From Butyrivibrio sp. (GTDB taxonomy: Bacteria > Bacillota > Clostridia > Lachnospirales > Lachnospiraceae), in the NCBI GenBank assembly GCA_015056625.1, contig SVFY01000002.1, positions 159,488-223,487 of the forward strand: a stretch of DNA of 64,000 nt. Reading direction: 5' to 3'. The notes beneath the pieces were generated by a model. It saw only the letters and a program-made list of their open reading frames with translations. It ran no database searches and was not told the DNA's origin. Position numbers and translations under genes: made by a program. Each line of letters opens with the position of its first letter. Position 1 is the first letter of the stretch. Shown in pieces: positions 36,127 to 45,562 of this stretch.

Positions 36127-37179
36127 ATGGATAAACAGGAAAAGATAAAAATTGCAATTACTGCTGGTATTGCAGCAGTTATTTTACTGATACTGGTTTT
36201 GGTTCTAACGCTTTCAGGCGCCAAGGACAGTGGCGATGAACAAAAGCTTAATGAAAACATTCAGGAATATGCTGAGGGGGCAGCCAGCCTTGCTTCAATC
36301 ACAGATGCCATAACTGCTTCCCAAGAGGCTTCAAGCAGCCAGTCAACTGAAGATGAAAAAGAGGAGAGTAGCAGCGCTTCAGATTCTTCCAGCACAGACG
36401 TACTTACAACTACTGCAGGTATGGAAAAGGCCAAGGAGACAGTTTCAGGAAACAGTTTTTATGCTACTGATAAGGCAACATTAAAAAATGTCTATAAGAA
36501 CCTTAAGATCGATGTGGATATGCAGCTTAAAGAGCTTAGCTCATACTGGGCAAGTGACAATATGACTGCTGTGAGAGACCTTGTTCACCTTGAGAGATAT
36601 GAAGCTATGTCATATCAGCTTAGTGGCAGCAATGATTTCTACTACTACGGCGAGACAAATGGTGAAGGCAAGCCAAATGGCACAGGACTGGCTGTATATG
36701 GAGATGATCAGTACTATTATGGACAGTGGTCTGATGGTGTAAGAAGCGGCGATGGAACCTGGATCTCTTTTTACCCGGGATACAGTCAGTATGTTGTGAC
36801 TGAGCACCTATTCACAGGACAGTGGGCTAATGACCTTCCAAATGGCAAGGGACAGGAGCACTATGATTATAACTATGCCGACATGAATACAGCTGACTAT
36901 TACCTTCAGAATGCTATTGGTGAGTTTTCTGACGGGCTCTACAACGGAGAGATGTATATAATCACTGTGGACAAGGATGAGAAGACCATTGAGTGGGAAG
37001 GAACATGCAAAAAGGGATCATGGGAGCAGGTCCTTTACACTACAGTGGACAGCAAGGGCAAGATCCCATATCTCTCACAGATAGAAGATTCAGACCGCCA
37101 TCTGTATATGACCTTGGAAGGCGCTAAAAACAACGGCGTAAGAGGCATTATCTACGGCGGAAACGTAAAAGGATATTGA
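36127..37179 (+). CDS. Membrane-anchored MORN-repeat protein
   Basis: A 350-residue protein with one N-terminal transmembrane helix (about residues 10-32, AITAGIAAVILLILVLVLTLS). A Ser/Glu-rich, low-complexity linker follows (SSSQSTEDEKEESSSASDSSS). The outer domain has MORN-like units with the Tyr/Gly pattern, such as YYYGETNGEGKPNGTGLAVYG, YYYGQWSDGVRSGDGTW and HLFTGQWANDLPNGKGQEHYDYN. MORN repeats bind lipids or proteins; in bacteria many are secreted or envelope proteins of unknown role. It starts from its own promoter behind the CTTAAG repeats and is followed by rlmH almost without gap. Confidence 0.85.
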   Translation: MDKQEKIKIAITAGIAAVILLILVLVLTLSGAKDSGDEQKLNENIQEYAEGAASLASITDAITASQEASSSQSTEDEKEESSSASDSSSTDVLTTTAGMEKAKETVSGNSFYATDKATLKNVYKNLKIDVDMQLKELSSYWASDNMTAVRDLVHLERYEAMSYQLSGSNDFYYYGETNGEGKPNGTGLAVYGDDQYYYGQWSDGVRSGDGTWISFYPGYSQYVVTEHLFTGQWANDLPNGKGQEHYDYNYADMNTADYYLQNAIGEFSDGLYNGEMYIITVDKDEKTIEWEGTCKKGSWEQVLYTTVDSKGKIPYLSQIEDSDRHLYMTLEGAKNNGVRGIIYGGNVKGY

Positions 37180-37180
37180 T

Positions 37181-37660
37181 TTGATAAAGATAAGCGTTAT
37201 CTGTGTTGGTAAAATAAAGGAAAAATACTGGATAGATGCCATAGCAGAGTACTCCAAGAGGCTTTCCAGGTACTGCAAGCTAAGCGTGATCGAAGTTGCA
37301 GATGAAAAGACTAAGGAAGGTGCATCTGATCCAGAGTGCGATGTGATAAAAAAGAAGGAAGCTGAAAAGATCCTTAAAAAGATTGAAGATGATGGCCTTG
37401 TTTGTACACTGGAGATCAAAGGAAAGCGCTTTAAATCCGAGGAATTTGCTTCGTTTATTGACGAGAGCGCAAACAGGACCAGTCACATCCAGTTTATTAT
37501 TGGGGGATCTTTGGGACTTCATAAAAGTGTCCTTGAAAGGTCAGATATGGCCATTAGCTTTTCAGATATGACATTTCCTCATCAGATGATGAGAGTGATC
37601 TTATTAGAACAGATTTACAGAGGCTTTCGTATCACAAACGGAGAGCCTTATCACAAGTAA
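37181..37660 (+). CDS. rlmH: 23S rRNA pseudouridine-1915 N3-methyltransferase RlmH
   Basis: SPOUT-class methyltransferase that modifies pseudouridine 1915 in helix 69 of the large ribosomal RNA. The 159-residue product opens IKISVICVGKIKEKYW and ends with the knotted cofactor site: FIIGGSLGLHKSVLERSD, SFSDMTFPHQMMRVILLEQIYRGFRITNGEPYHK. Family length is 155-160, so the start is right. The start codon is TTG, 2 bases after the MORN stop, with AAAGGA upstream. It shares the operon with the MORN gene and precedes phoH. Confidence 0.97.
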   Translation: MIKISVICVGKIKEKYWIDAIAEYSKRLSRYCKLSVIEVADEKTKEGASDPECDVIKKKEAEKILKKIEDDGLVCTLEIKGKRFKSEEFASFIDESANRTSHIQFIIGGSLGLHKSVLERSDMAISFSDMTFPHQMMRVILLEQIYRGFRITNGEPYHK

Positions 37661-37680
37661 TATGGGGATAGATTTTTTAT

Positions 37681-38733
37681 ATGAGCGAGATTACAGAACT
37701 TAGGCTCTCACTTACAGCAGAGGATGAGAGAAGTATTTTTGGGGACAATGACAACTACATAAGGAAAATCGAAAAGAGCCTTTCTGTAGAGATAATCGAC
37801 AGAAATGGTGAGCTGCACATCATTGGAGACAGAGAAGGTGTCAACAATGCATCACAGATCATAAGGGATCTTGTCAAGTTATCAAGAAGGGGCTCTATGA
37901 TCGAGGAGCAGAGCATTGATTATGCCATTTCTCTTAAGAAGGATAAAGAGAAAATGGGACTTTCTGAGGATGAGGAAAAGAATACTTTATCCTACATCGA
38001 TACTGATGTTATATGTCATACGATAAATGGTAAACCAATTAAGCCCAAGACTCTTGGGCAAAAGAAATATATTGATGCCATAAGAAATAAAATGATCGTC
38101 TTTGGCCTGGGACCAGCAGGTACCGGCAAGACATATCTTGCTATGGCAATGGCCATTACCGCATTCCAGAGGGAAGAGGTAGGCAGGATAATACTTACAA
38201 GGCCAGCAATTGAGGCGGGAGAAAAACTTGGATTTTTGCCTGGAGATCTCCAGAGTAAGGTGGATCCATATCTTCGGCCCCTTTATGATGCTCTTTATCA
38301 GATAATGGGTACTGAGAACTTCTTAAAAAACATGGAAAAAGGACTTATTGAGGTTGCACCCTTAGCCTACATGAGAGGAAGAACTTTGGATAATGCCTTT
38401 ATCATTCTTGATGAGGCCCAGAACACAACTCCTGCTCAGATGAAGATGTTCCTTACACGAATTGGCTTTGGCTCAAAGGTGATCATTACTGGTGACGCAT
38501 CTCAGAAGGACCTTGCACCAGACGCAAAGTCTGGCCTTGATATTGCAGAGAATGTCCTTAAGGGAATTGATGATATAGCTTTCTGCAACCTGACAAGTGC
38601 GGACGTAGTAAGACATCCACTTGTCCAGAAGATAGTCAAAGCCTACGAGGACTACGAAAAGAAAGCAGCAAACAAGCAGACCAGGAAAAAAATACAGAAG
38701 GTGGAGAAGCAAAGGTCAAATGGAAGGGGATAA
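37681..38733 (+). CDS. PhoH-like ATPase
   Basis: A 350-residue cytoplasmic P-loop protein of the PhoH/YbeZ family. It has an N-terminal KH-like RNA-binding domain (IRKIEKSLSVEIIDRNGELHIIGDREG) and the ATPase core with Walker A GLGPAGTGKTYLAMAMA near residue 144, RPAIEAGEKLGFLPGD, and Walker B NAFIILDEAQNTT. The family functions with YbeY in RNA maturation and quality control. As in most Firmicutes it stands in a cluster with a PgpH-position membrane protein and ybeY; the coding ends overlap by 14 bases with the next gene. The Lys-rich tail ends the protein. Confidence 0.93.
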   Translation: MSEITELRLSLTAEDERSIFGDNDNYIRKIEKSLSVEIIDRNGELHIIGDREGVNNASQIIRDLVKLSRRGSMIEEQSIDYAISLKKDKEKMGLSEDEEKNTLSYIDTDVICHTINGKPIKPKTLGQKKYIDAIRNKMIVFGLGPAGTGKTYLAMAMAITAFQREEVGRIILTRPAIEAGEKLGFLPGDLQSKVDPYLRPLYDALYQIMGTENFLKNMEKGLIEVAPLAYMRGRTLDNAFIILDEAQNTTPAQMKMFLTRIGFGSKVIITGDASQKDLAPDAKSGLDIAENVLKGIDDIAFCNLTSADVVRHPLVQKIVKAYEDYEKKAANKQTRKKIQKVEKQRSNGRG

Positions 38734-39928
38734 GACAAAAGCCAGATATAATCTGATCTACATAGGACTTTTTATTTTTACAGGTATCTTTGTTTTTGCT
38801 TTTTCTTTTGTGGTTGGAAAAAGCTATGAGGCTATCCTTAGAAATACAGTAGTTTCAATGCTCGCCTCCGGAACAGTTTTTTTTATGATAAAAGACGCCA
38901 TGGGAAGGGGACCAGAGGGCTTTTCCTACGATAACTATTACAGGAAATCAAGATTTATTGTAGTCTTTGCCGGAATGGTTGTTCTTTCATGCGTGTTGTC
39001 ACTTGTTCCTAATGAGTTCTGGCCATATATGTCTCTTTTTGTGATACTGGCACTTTTTTCAAACAGTGAGATTGGAATGATAGCTGGTATCTCTTTTACC
39101 ACAATCTCAGTCATGCTTGAGGAAAACGGCAGCTACGGGGAGCTGTTTATGTATGTTCTTGCAGGTGCTGTTGCCATAGCGCTGTTTCGTGACCTTAAGG
39201 AGACCACCGCAATTGGCCTGCCTGTGTTCATATCACTTTTGACGCAGGCGGTGCTTATTATTGCTTATAACGTGCTTTTCCAGAACAGGACTTTTTCCAT
39301 AAACATCCTGATACTTCCAATCCTTAACCTTATGCTGAACCTGATAATCCTCCTGGTTTTCCTCAACATGTTTGGAGTTTATGTGATCAGAAAATCTAAT
39401 GACATGTACATGGAGATAAACGATGTGGCATATCCGCTGCTTGTTAAGCTCAAGGAAAAGGATAAGGATGAGTACTTCAGAGCGATCCACACAGGGTACC
39501 TTGCAGAAAGGATTGCACTGGGACTAGGATTTAATGACAGAGCAGTAAAGGCCTGCGCTTATTATCACAGGATTGGTGTTTTGGATGGCGGACTTAAGTG
39601 GGCTGATGTTGAGCACTACTATGTAGACAACAATTTCCCTATAGAGGCGGTGGAATTCCTTCACGAATATATCGAGCCTCCCAAGGGGGGCGTCAAGTCA
39701 AAAGAGGCGCTGGCAGTTCAGCTGTCAGAGACCGTTATCGCCTCAATAATGTATCTTATCAAACAGAATAAAGATGCTAAAATAGATTATGACAAGCTTA
39801 TTGATAATCTCTTTGACAAAAAAGAGGCCAGCGGCGAATTAAAAGATTATGCGGTTACCTTCATGGAATATGACAGGATGAGGGCGATTTTAAAGAAAGA
39901 GAAGCTTTACTATGACTTTTTACGTTGA
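38720..39928 (+). CDS. PgpH-position membrane protein with degenerate HD domain
   Basis: A 402-residue protein between phoH and ybeY, the position normally held by PgpH (7TMR-HD, a c-di-AMP phosphodiesterase). About seven hydrophobic helices occupy residues 10-225. The cytoplasmic part (about 235-402) aligns in pattern with an HD domain (AIHTGYLAERIALGLGFNDRAVKACAYYHRIGVL), but the metal-binding HD pair reads HR at His283-Arg284. PgpH proteins have YYHDIGK at this place. The large outer domain before the helices is also missing, and the protein is only about half the usual length. It is probably catalytically inactive. It overlaps phoH by 14 bases and ybeY by 17. Confidence 0.8.
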   Translation: MEGDKTKARYNLIYIGLFIFTGIFVFAFSFVVGKSYEAILRNTVVSMLASGTVFFMIKDAMGRGPEGFSYDNYYRKSRFIVVFAGMVVLSCVLSLVPNEFWPYMSLFVILALFSNSEIGMIAGISFTTISVMLEENGSYGELFMYVLAGAVAIALFRDLKETTAIGLPVFISLLTQAVLIIAYNVLFQNRTFSINILILPILNLMLNLIILLVFLNMFGVYVIRKSNDMYMEINDVAYPLLVKLKEKDKDEYFRAIHTGYLAERIALGLGFNDRAVKACAYYHRIGVLDGGLKWADVEHYYVDNNFPIEAVEFLHEYIEPPKGGVKSKEALAVQLSETVIASIMYLIKQNKDAKIDYDKLIDNLFDKKEASGELKDYAVTFMEYDRMRAILKKEKLYYDFLR

Positions 39929-40415
39929 GAACGAAGTGGATGCAAAGTTTGATTTTGATATAGAAGAGCTGTCCATACTGGTTGCTGGTAAGGTTCTTGA
40001 AACAGAAGGGTGCGACCACGACGTGGAGATCGGACTTACCATCACAGATGATGATGGTATAAAAGAGCTTAACAGCCAGTTCAGAGATATTGATAAGCCA
40101 ACAGATGTCTTATCTTTTCCCAACGTAAGCTATGAAACTGCCGGGGATTTTAGTGTTTTTGAATCTGACCAGAAGATTGATCTTATAAATCCTGACACAG
40201 GAAAGATAATGTTTGGGGACATTGTCATAAACGAAAAGAGGGTCAGGGAGCAGGCAGTGGAGTACGGTCACAGTGAAAAGAGGGAATTTGCTTTTTTAGT
40301 GGCACATTCAATGCTTCATCTTTGTGGCTATGACCACATAGATAAGGACGAGGCTGCCGTTATGGAAAAAAAGCAGGAGGAGGTTCTAAGTAGCCTTGGC
40401 ATCACAAGGGACTGA
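39912..40415 (+). CDS. ybeY: Endoribonuclease YbeY (rRNA maturation factor)
   Basis: Single-strand-specific metallo-endoribonuclease needed for 16S rRNA 3'-end maturation and ribosome quality control. The 167-residue product has TDVLSFPNV, GDIVINEKRV and the zinc site HSMLHLCGYDH (H-x3-H-x5-H) near residues 137-147. It overlaps the end of the HD-like gene by 17 bases, so translation is coupled. The common followers dgkA and era are absent; a flippase gene comes next. Confidence 0.97.
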   Translation: MTFYVENEVDAKFDFDIEELSILVAGKVLETEGCDHDVEIGLTITDDDGIKELNSQFRDIDKPTDVLSFPNVSYETAGDFSVFESDQKIDLINPDTGKIMFGDIVINEKRVREQAVEYGHSEKREFAFLVAHSMLHLCGYDHIDKDEAAVMEKKQEEVLSSLGITRD

Positions 40416-40457
40416 GAACTTTAGTATTTATTAGTATTGTTGTGGGAGAACGCCGAA

Positions 40458-42098
40458 GTGAAGACGTATGCTGAAGCTAAGCGAATAAGACCTGATATTC
40501 TTACAGCAGCAGTTTATATCTCTGCATGTATTCTCATGGTCTTTTTTATCATATCAGAAAAGATATTTGGAGATAAGGGAATGTATTTTGCTGCAGGCCC
40601 ATTGTCCATATATCTGCTTTTTTATCTTGGACTTGTTCTATCGGTTCAAAAAGCTGTTTATATAATGGTAAGGCTAAGAGCAAGAAGGTCACAGTATTTA
40701 AATGCTGAGGCCAATATGCAAAGGTCCATGAGGATCTTTTCTCTGGCAGGGATTTTTGCAGGAGTACTTCTTATTCTTTCATGCTTTTTTATCTCTACCA
40801 AGGGATTTGGAACAGAGAGAGGCTATATTCAGATCATAATAGCCGGAGCCAGCGTTCTTTTCCTGGGAATACAGGGCGTCCTTCGCGGATACCTTCAGGG
40901 AATTGGCTATACCAAGCCTATAGTGATCGCAGATATGCTTGTGGCGATAGTTTCCTTTGTGTCAGGGATCATTATATCCGGAATCCTATATAAATACGGT
41001 ACTAAGGTAAATGATCTGTTCCATGTGGATGAATTCTCCTCAGTCTATGGATCTGTTGGTATGATGGCAGGAATATTCATAGGTTCACTTACAGGATTCA
41101 TACAATCAGTAATAAGCTATAACCTAAGGAAAAATGAGATTGCCAGCTTTGTTAAGACTGGAGCACCAAGATATCTTGATAATAAAAATGATGTAATAAC
41201 AGGGATAAGGCCTATCATGCTTCTTTACTGTGCGCCTGCTCTGGCCCTTATCTTTGATCAGTGCTTTTACTCCTTATACATGAGAAAAGCACATGATGAT
41301 ATTGATTTTAAGACCGTTTATGGAATGGCCTTTGGAAGAGTTGAGATTTTGACGGCTCTTTTTGTGCTCATTTGCTCCATTCCATTTATCAAATCTCTAA
41401 ACAGGATCATGGCTAGAGTTGAGAGGGATGAGCATGAGGGCTCAAGAGAGAGATTCAGGGGATTTATGCGGTTTTCTAATATGCTCTTTATTCCTGTAGC
41501 TGTGTTTGTATTTGCAGCAAGTGATCTTTTGATGACCTCAGTTTATGGAAAGAGCAGTGACCTTGCCAATTCATCACTGATGCTTGGTTCGCTCATTATA
41601 TATTTTGCGGGTTATATGGTTATGTTCTCATGGCTTTTAAGTCACATGGGAAAGTCAGTTCTTACAATGCTGAACACTTTGGTGTGCCTTGCCTGCCACG
41701 TGGCATTTATGATCTTATTTGTGCCGGTTCTGGGCCTTGGGATCTACGGGGTACTACTTTCTGTGATAGTAGCAGCGGCTATTTACGATATCCTTAATCT
41801 CCTGGAGCTTTCCAAGATCCTTTCAAACAGGCAGGAGTATGTTAAGACATTTTTGATGCCTCTGCTTTCATCAGCAATTGCAGGTGCAGCTGTTTTCATG
41901 CTTGGAAGGCTGCTTGCAGGGCTTATCGGAGAGATTCTGACACTTATAATCTGCGTGGTTGTATTCTGGGTTTTGTACATGATCGCAATGATCTTCCTAA
42001 GAGGTATAAGAGCCCATGAGCTTCGCAAGGTATTTTTAGGACAGCTCTTTTATGGCATAGCAACAATGATACAGACAGAAGAGCGGTATGAGGGATAA
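40458..42098 (+). CDS. MOP-superfamily flippase (SpoVB/MurJ-like)
   Basis: A polytopic membrane protein of about 546 residues with some 14 hydrophobic helices. The track uses TTG at 40437, but GGGAGA at 40444-40449 is correctly spaced for the GTG at 40458, which I prefer. The sequence GIQGVLRGYLQGIGYTKPIVIADML resembles the conserved helix of the oligosaccharidyl-lipid flippases (SpoVB, MurJ, Wzx), and the C-terminal part is a second six-helix bundle. It probably flips a lipid-linked cell-wall precursor or polysaccharide unit. MOP exporters cannot be divided reliably by eye, so MurJ, SpoVB and MATE-like roles all remain possible. It ends 2 bases before the next gene. Confidence 0.8.
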   Translation: MKTYAEAKRIRPDILTAAVYISACILMVFFIISEKIFGDKGMYFAAGPLSIYLLFYLGLVLSVQKAVYIMVRLRARRSQYLNAEANMQRSMRIFSLAGIFAGVLLILSCFFISTKGFGTERGYIQIIIAGASVLFLGIQGVLRGYLQGIGYTKPIVIADMLVAIVSFVSGIIISGILYKYGTKVNDLFHVDEFSSVYGSVGMMAGIFIGSLTGFIQSVISYNLRKNEIASFVKTGAPRYLDNKNDVITGIRPIMLLYCAPALALIFDQCFYSLYMRKAHDDIDFKTVYGMAFGRVEILTALFVLICSIPFIKSLNRIMARVERDEHEGSRERFRGFMRFSNMLFIPVAVFVFAASDLLMTSVYGKSSDLANSSLMLGSLIIYFAGYMVMFSWLLSHMGKSVLTMLNTLVCLACHVAFMILFVPVLGLGIYGVLLSVIVAAAIYDILNLLELSKILSNRQEYVKTFLMPLLSSAIAGAAVFMLGRLLAGLIGEILTLIICVVVFWVLYMIAMIFLRGIRAHELRKVFLGQLFYGIATMIQTEERYEG

Positions 42099-42100
42099 CT

Positions 42101-43324
42101 TTGAGCAAGAAAATATTCGTATGTGGCGGCGGCGCATCAGGAATGTGTGCTGCCATATATGCTGCAAGAAATGGTGCACAGGTGTGCATAATTGAAAAAA
42201 ACGACTGCCTGGGCAAGAAACTCTCCATGACAGGAAACGGAAGATGTAATCTCACTAATCTGGACATGAGAGAGGACTGTTATAATGCTGCCTCCAGGAG
42301 CAGGATGAGAGACTGGCTGCAAACGTATGGCTCGGAAGATGTCATATGTTTTTTTAAATCGCTCGGAGTTGTGGTAAAAAGCGAAGATGGCTATATCTAT
42401 CCTGTATCTGGCCAGGCAAAAACTGTTGTGGATGCCCTTAAAAATGAGATCCAAAGGCTTGGGATAGAGGTTGTTTACAAGGAGCAGTTAAAAGCAGTTA
42501 ATGGCCTTGAAAATGACAAAGTAGAGATCGTTACAGATAAAAACCGCTATGAGAGTGACAAGTGCATTATCGCAGTTGGCTCCTTATCTGGCGTAAAGAG
42601 TACCATGTCAACAGGAGATGGCTACTACATCTGTAAAAAGCTGGGAATGAACATAAAGGATACGTATCCTGCACTTGTTGGATTTAAGGCTGAGGAGGAA
42701 GAAAATCTTCCTGATAAGGGTGTAAGGTGCGATGCAAGGATTTCCTTTATCCTTGGAAGCGAAGTCTTAGCAAGCGAGCAGGGAGAGCTTCAGATCACTT
42801 CAGATGGAATCTCAGGAATTCCAGTAATGCAGGCTTCAAGAGATGTAATAAAATTTGTGGAAGAAAAAAAGCCTGTATATGCGTCCATAGATTTTTTCCC
42901 TGATTATGATGAAGAGGACTTTTTATCCCTTAAAAAGGATATGCTGAGGCTGAAGGACGAAAGAACGGTATCAGAGTTCCTTGTTGGATTTGCCAACCAG
43001 GGCGTGACAGATATGATACTTGGCAGAATGAAGCTGTCAAAGTCTATGAAGATGAAGAATATTTCAGATTCCATGGCGGAGTGTATCCTTGATAGCTACA
43101 GAAACTTAAAGATAAAGCTAAAAGACAGCTACGGTTTTGCTGCATCTCAGGTAACAGCTGGAGGAGTCAGCATAGCTGAGATTGGAAATGATTTTTCTTT
43201 TAACAAAAACAGAAATATTTACTGCATAGGAGAGCTTCTGGATGTGGATGGCAGATGCGGAGGCTACAACCTTCAGTTTGCTTTTACAAGCGGATCCATA
43301 GCAGGATGTGCATCTTCCCTATAA
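42101..43324 (+). CDS. FAD-binding flavoprotein, BaiN/HI0933-like family
   Basis: A 407-residue flavoprotein starting with TTG; GAGGG lies just upstream in the end of the previous gene. The N-terminal FAD site is IFVCGGGASGMCAAIYAARNG, followed by the family-specific KKLSMTGNGRCNLTN. Near the C-terminus come VTAGGVSIAEI and CIGELLDVDGRCGGYNLQFAFTSG, the closing FAD contact. Members are annotated as aminoacetone oxidase family or BaiN-like reductases; one member (BaiN) acts on bile-acid intermediates, but most are uncharacterised. The family call is certain, the substrate unknown. It lies in a row of short-gap genes with another FAD protein. Confidence 0.93.
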   Translation: MSKKIFVCGGGASGMCAAIYAARNGAQVCIIEKNDCLGKKLSMTGNGRCNLTNLDMREDCYNAASRSRMRDWLQTYGSEDVICFFKSLGVVVKSEDGYIYPVSGQAKTVVDALKNEIQRLGIEVVYKEQLKAVNGLENDKVEIVTDKNRYESDKCIIAVGSLSGVKSTMSTGDGYYICKKLGMNIKDTYPALVGFKAEEEENLPDKGVRCDARISFILGSEVLASEQGELQITSDGISGIPVMQASRDVIKFVEEKKPVYASIDFFPDYDEEDFLSLKKDMLRLKDERTVSEFLVGFANQGVTDMILGRMKLSKSMKMKNISDSMAECILDSYRNLKIKLKDSYGFAASQVTAGGVSIAEIGNDFSFNKNRNIYCIGELLDVDGRCGGYNLQFAFTSGSIAGCASSL

Positions 43325-43341
43325 GGAATAAGATTTGATAC

Positions 43342-45000
43342 ATGATAAAAATTGGACAGATAAAGCTTGAGATTGATGAAAACACCACATATGATGAGGA
43401 GAAACTAAAGAAAAGACTCTTGCAGAAGGCTTCAAAAAAGCTAAAAATCTCTCCTTCTGAAATTACGGACATAGAGATTTTAAAGCACTCAATTGATGCC
43501 AGAAAGAAACCTCTTTTATTTGATGTTTATGTGGTTTTGGTCAAAGTAAAAACAGGCGAAGAAAAGATAGTTAAAAGAGTCAAAGATAGTAATATAACTG
43601 TTTATGATAAAAAAGACTATGACTTTTGGAAAGCTGCGGGGATAAGCCCATTTAGCTGTGATAAAAAGGTGGTCATAGTAGGTGCTGGACCTGCTGGCCT
43701 TTTTTGCGGCTATGAACTTGCAAAGCACGGCTTTAAACCCATCATCCTCGAAAGAGGCGCAGATGTTGATAAGAGGACAGAAATAGTAAACAGCTTCTGG
43801 AAGGATGGAAAGCTTGACCCTTGTACCAACGTGCAGTTTGGAGAGGGAGGCGCAGGGACTTTTTCTGACGGCAAGCTAAATACCATGGTCAAGGACAAGG
43901 ATGGAAGACTGGACAGAGTCCTTGATATTTTTGCAGCCCATGGCGCACCTTACAGGATAAAATACGAGGCCAAGCCCCATATTGGAACTGATATCTTAAG
44001 GGACGTTGTTAAGAGTATCAGAAATGAAATCATAGACCTTGGAGGTCAGGTTATCTTTGAAAGTCAGGTAACAAACATAAAGCTTGGGTCAGATGGAAAT
44101 GTGGAGGCTGCTGTCTGCGGAGAGACGGAGTACCCCTGCGATTATCTTGTTCTTGCAATTGGCCACAGCGCCAGAGATACGTTTTATATGCTAAAGGACA
44201 AAGGCGTCAGCATGCAGCCCAAGCCCTTTGCTGTAGGCTTTAGGGTAGAACATCCCCAGAGCCTTATCAATAATTCCCAGTACGGGAAAAAAGATATAAG
44301 CCCTTTGTCTGCTGCTGCCTACAAGCTTACAACTACAACAAACTCAGGAAGAGGAGTATATTCATTTTGTATGTGCCCTGGAGGGTATGTGGTCAATGCA
44401 TCCTCCGAAGAAGGAATGCTTGCTGTCAATGGTATGAGCTACAGCGGACGAGATGGAAAAAACGCCAACTCTGCAATAATCATTACTGTCGATCCCAAGG
44501 ATTTTGGCGGGGACGACGTGCTTTCAGGAGTGGAGTTCCAAAGAAGACTTGAAAAGAAGGCCTTTGATCTTGCAAATGGTAAGATCCCTGTAGAGTATTA
44601 TGGGGACTTTAAAAGAGCTGTTTTAAATGACAGCATAGGCGAAATCTGTAGTTGTCATATAGATGAATCATTTTGCCCTCAGATGAAGGGTGATCATGAG
44701 TTTGCCAATGTTCATGAGATTCTTCCAGATGATTTAAACAGTGCATTTGTTGAAGGAATGGAGAGCTTTGGAAAGACCATTAAGGGCTACAATGACGACA
44801 GGGCGCTGGTATCAGGTGTTGAGAGCAGAACTTCATCACCTGTTAGGATAAACAGAGATCAGGATGGCTATTCTGAAAATATAAAGGGGCTTTTCCCCTG
44901 CGGAGAAGGCGCCGGATATGCAGGAGGCATCATGTCTGCGGCAATGGATGGTATAAGGATCGCGCAGCTTCTTGCAAGAAAGGCGGCTTTAGTTGACTAA
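43342..45000 (+). CDS. Uncharacterised FAD-dependent dehydrogenase (COG2509-type)
   Basis: A 552-residue protein. The first about 110 residues form a small alpha/beta domain (LKKRLLQKASKKLKISPSEI..KKPLLFDVYVVLVKV). The dinucleotide fold follows: KKVVIVGAGPAGLFCGYELAKHGF, then NVQFGEGGAGTFSDGKLNT, YLVLAIGHSARDTF, and the C-terminal GLFPCGEGAGYAGGIMSAAMDG. This order is typical of the COG2509 flavoproteins, which are widespread and lack a known reaction. The coding end overlaps the start of the 5-formyl-THF cyclo-ligase gene by 8 bases. Family recognition is strong, function unknown. Confidence 0.9.
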   Translation: MIKIGQIKLEIDENTTYDEEKLKKRLLQKASKKLKISPSEITDIEILKHSIDARKKPLLFDVYVVLVKVKTGEEKIVKRVKDSNITVYDKKDYDFWKAAGISPFSCDKKVVIVGAGPAGLFCGYELAKHGFKPIILERGADVDKRTEIVNSFWKDGKLDPCTNVQFGEGGAGTFSDGKLNTMVKDKDGRLDRVLDIFAAHGAPYRIKYEAKPHIGTDILRDVVKSIRNEIIDLGGQVIFESQVTNIKLGSDGNVEAAVCGETEYPCDYLVLAIGHSARDTFYMLKDKGVSMQPKPFAVGFRVEHPQSLINNSQYGKKDISPLSAAAYKLTTTTNSGRGVYSFCMCPGGYVVNASSEEGMLAVNGMSYSGRDGKNANSAIIITVDPKDFGGDDVLSGVEFQRRLEKKAFDLANGKIPVEYYGDFKRAVLNDSIGEICSCHIDESFCPQMKGDHEFANVHEILPDDLNSAFVEGMESFGKTIKGYNDDRALVSGVESRTSSPVRINRDQDGYSENIKGLFPCGEGAGYAGGIMSAAMDGIRIAQLLARKAALVD

Positions 45001-45562
45001 ACAAGATGCAAGAAAAGAGGCGCTTTTAAAAAGAGATGCTCTTTCACAAGATACGATCAAAAGGTACAGCAGGATCATATCTGAAAAGCTTAAAGCTCTT
45101 TTGCCCTATAAAGAAGCTGGGAACATCCTTATCTACGCCTCCATGAGAAGCGAAGTCATTACGGATGAGATAATTTTAGATGCGCTTTCTGAAGGGAAAA
45201 AAGTCTTTTGCCCCAAAGTTATCGACAGGCAAAATGGAGTGATGATGTTTTTGGGGGTCAATTCCATTAAAGACTTAAAAAAAGGATATTTTGGCATAAG
45301 AGAGCCTGAAATACCTGATGGATATGAAGAGCCAGCCTTTTTAGGAAGTGATAGCGTCGTTATCATGCCACTTGTCTGCTTTGATGATAAGAAGAACCGC
45401 ATAGGTTACAGCGGGGGATTCTATGACAGATATCTGGCAAATCATGGAAACCTTAAGACCATTGCGATTGCCTTTGAATGTCAGCATGTAAAGGGAGAGA
45501 TACCTGTAAACGACTATGACATTGCGCCAGATATGATAATTACTGAAGAAAGTATTTACTGA
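44993..45562 (+). CDS. 5-formyltetrahydrofolate cyclo-ligase
   Basis: Returns 5-formyl-THF to the active folate pool by making 5,10-methenyl-THF with ATP. The 189-residue protein has the N-terminal DARKEALLKRDALS, the ligand region NILIYASMRSEV.T.. and the conserved nucleotide/folate motif RIGYSGGFYDRYLA, followed by AFECQHV. Start is TTG within the end of the preceding gene (8-base overlap), so translation is coupled. Works in the same pathway as fhs and folD 12 kb upstream. Its stop overlaps the ATG of the AraC-type gene by one base. Confidence 0.94.
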   Translation: MTKQDARKEALLKRDALSQDTIKRYSRIISEKLKALLPYKEAGNILIYASMRSEVITDEIILDALSEGKKVFCPKVIDRQNGVMMFLGVNSIKDLKKGYFGIREPEIPDGYEEPAFLGSDSVVIMPLVCFDDKKNRIGYSGGFYDRYLANHGNLKTIAIAFECQHVKGEIPVNDYDIAPDMIITEESIY

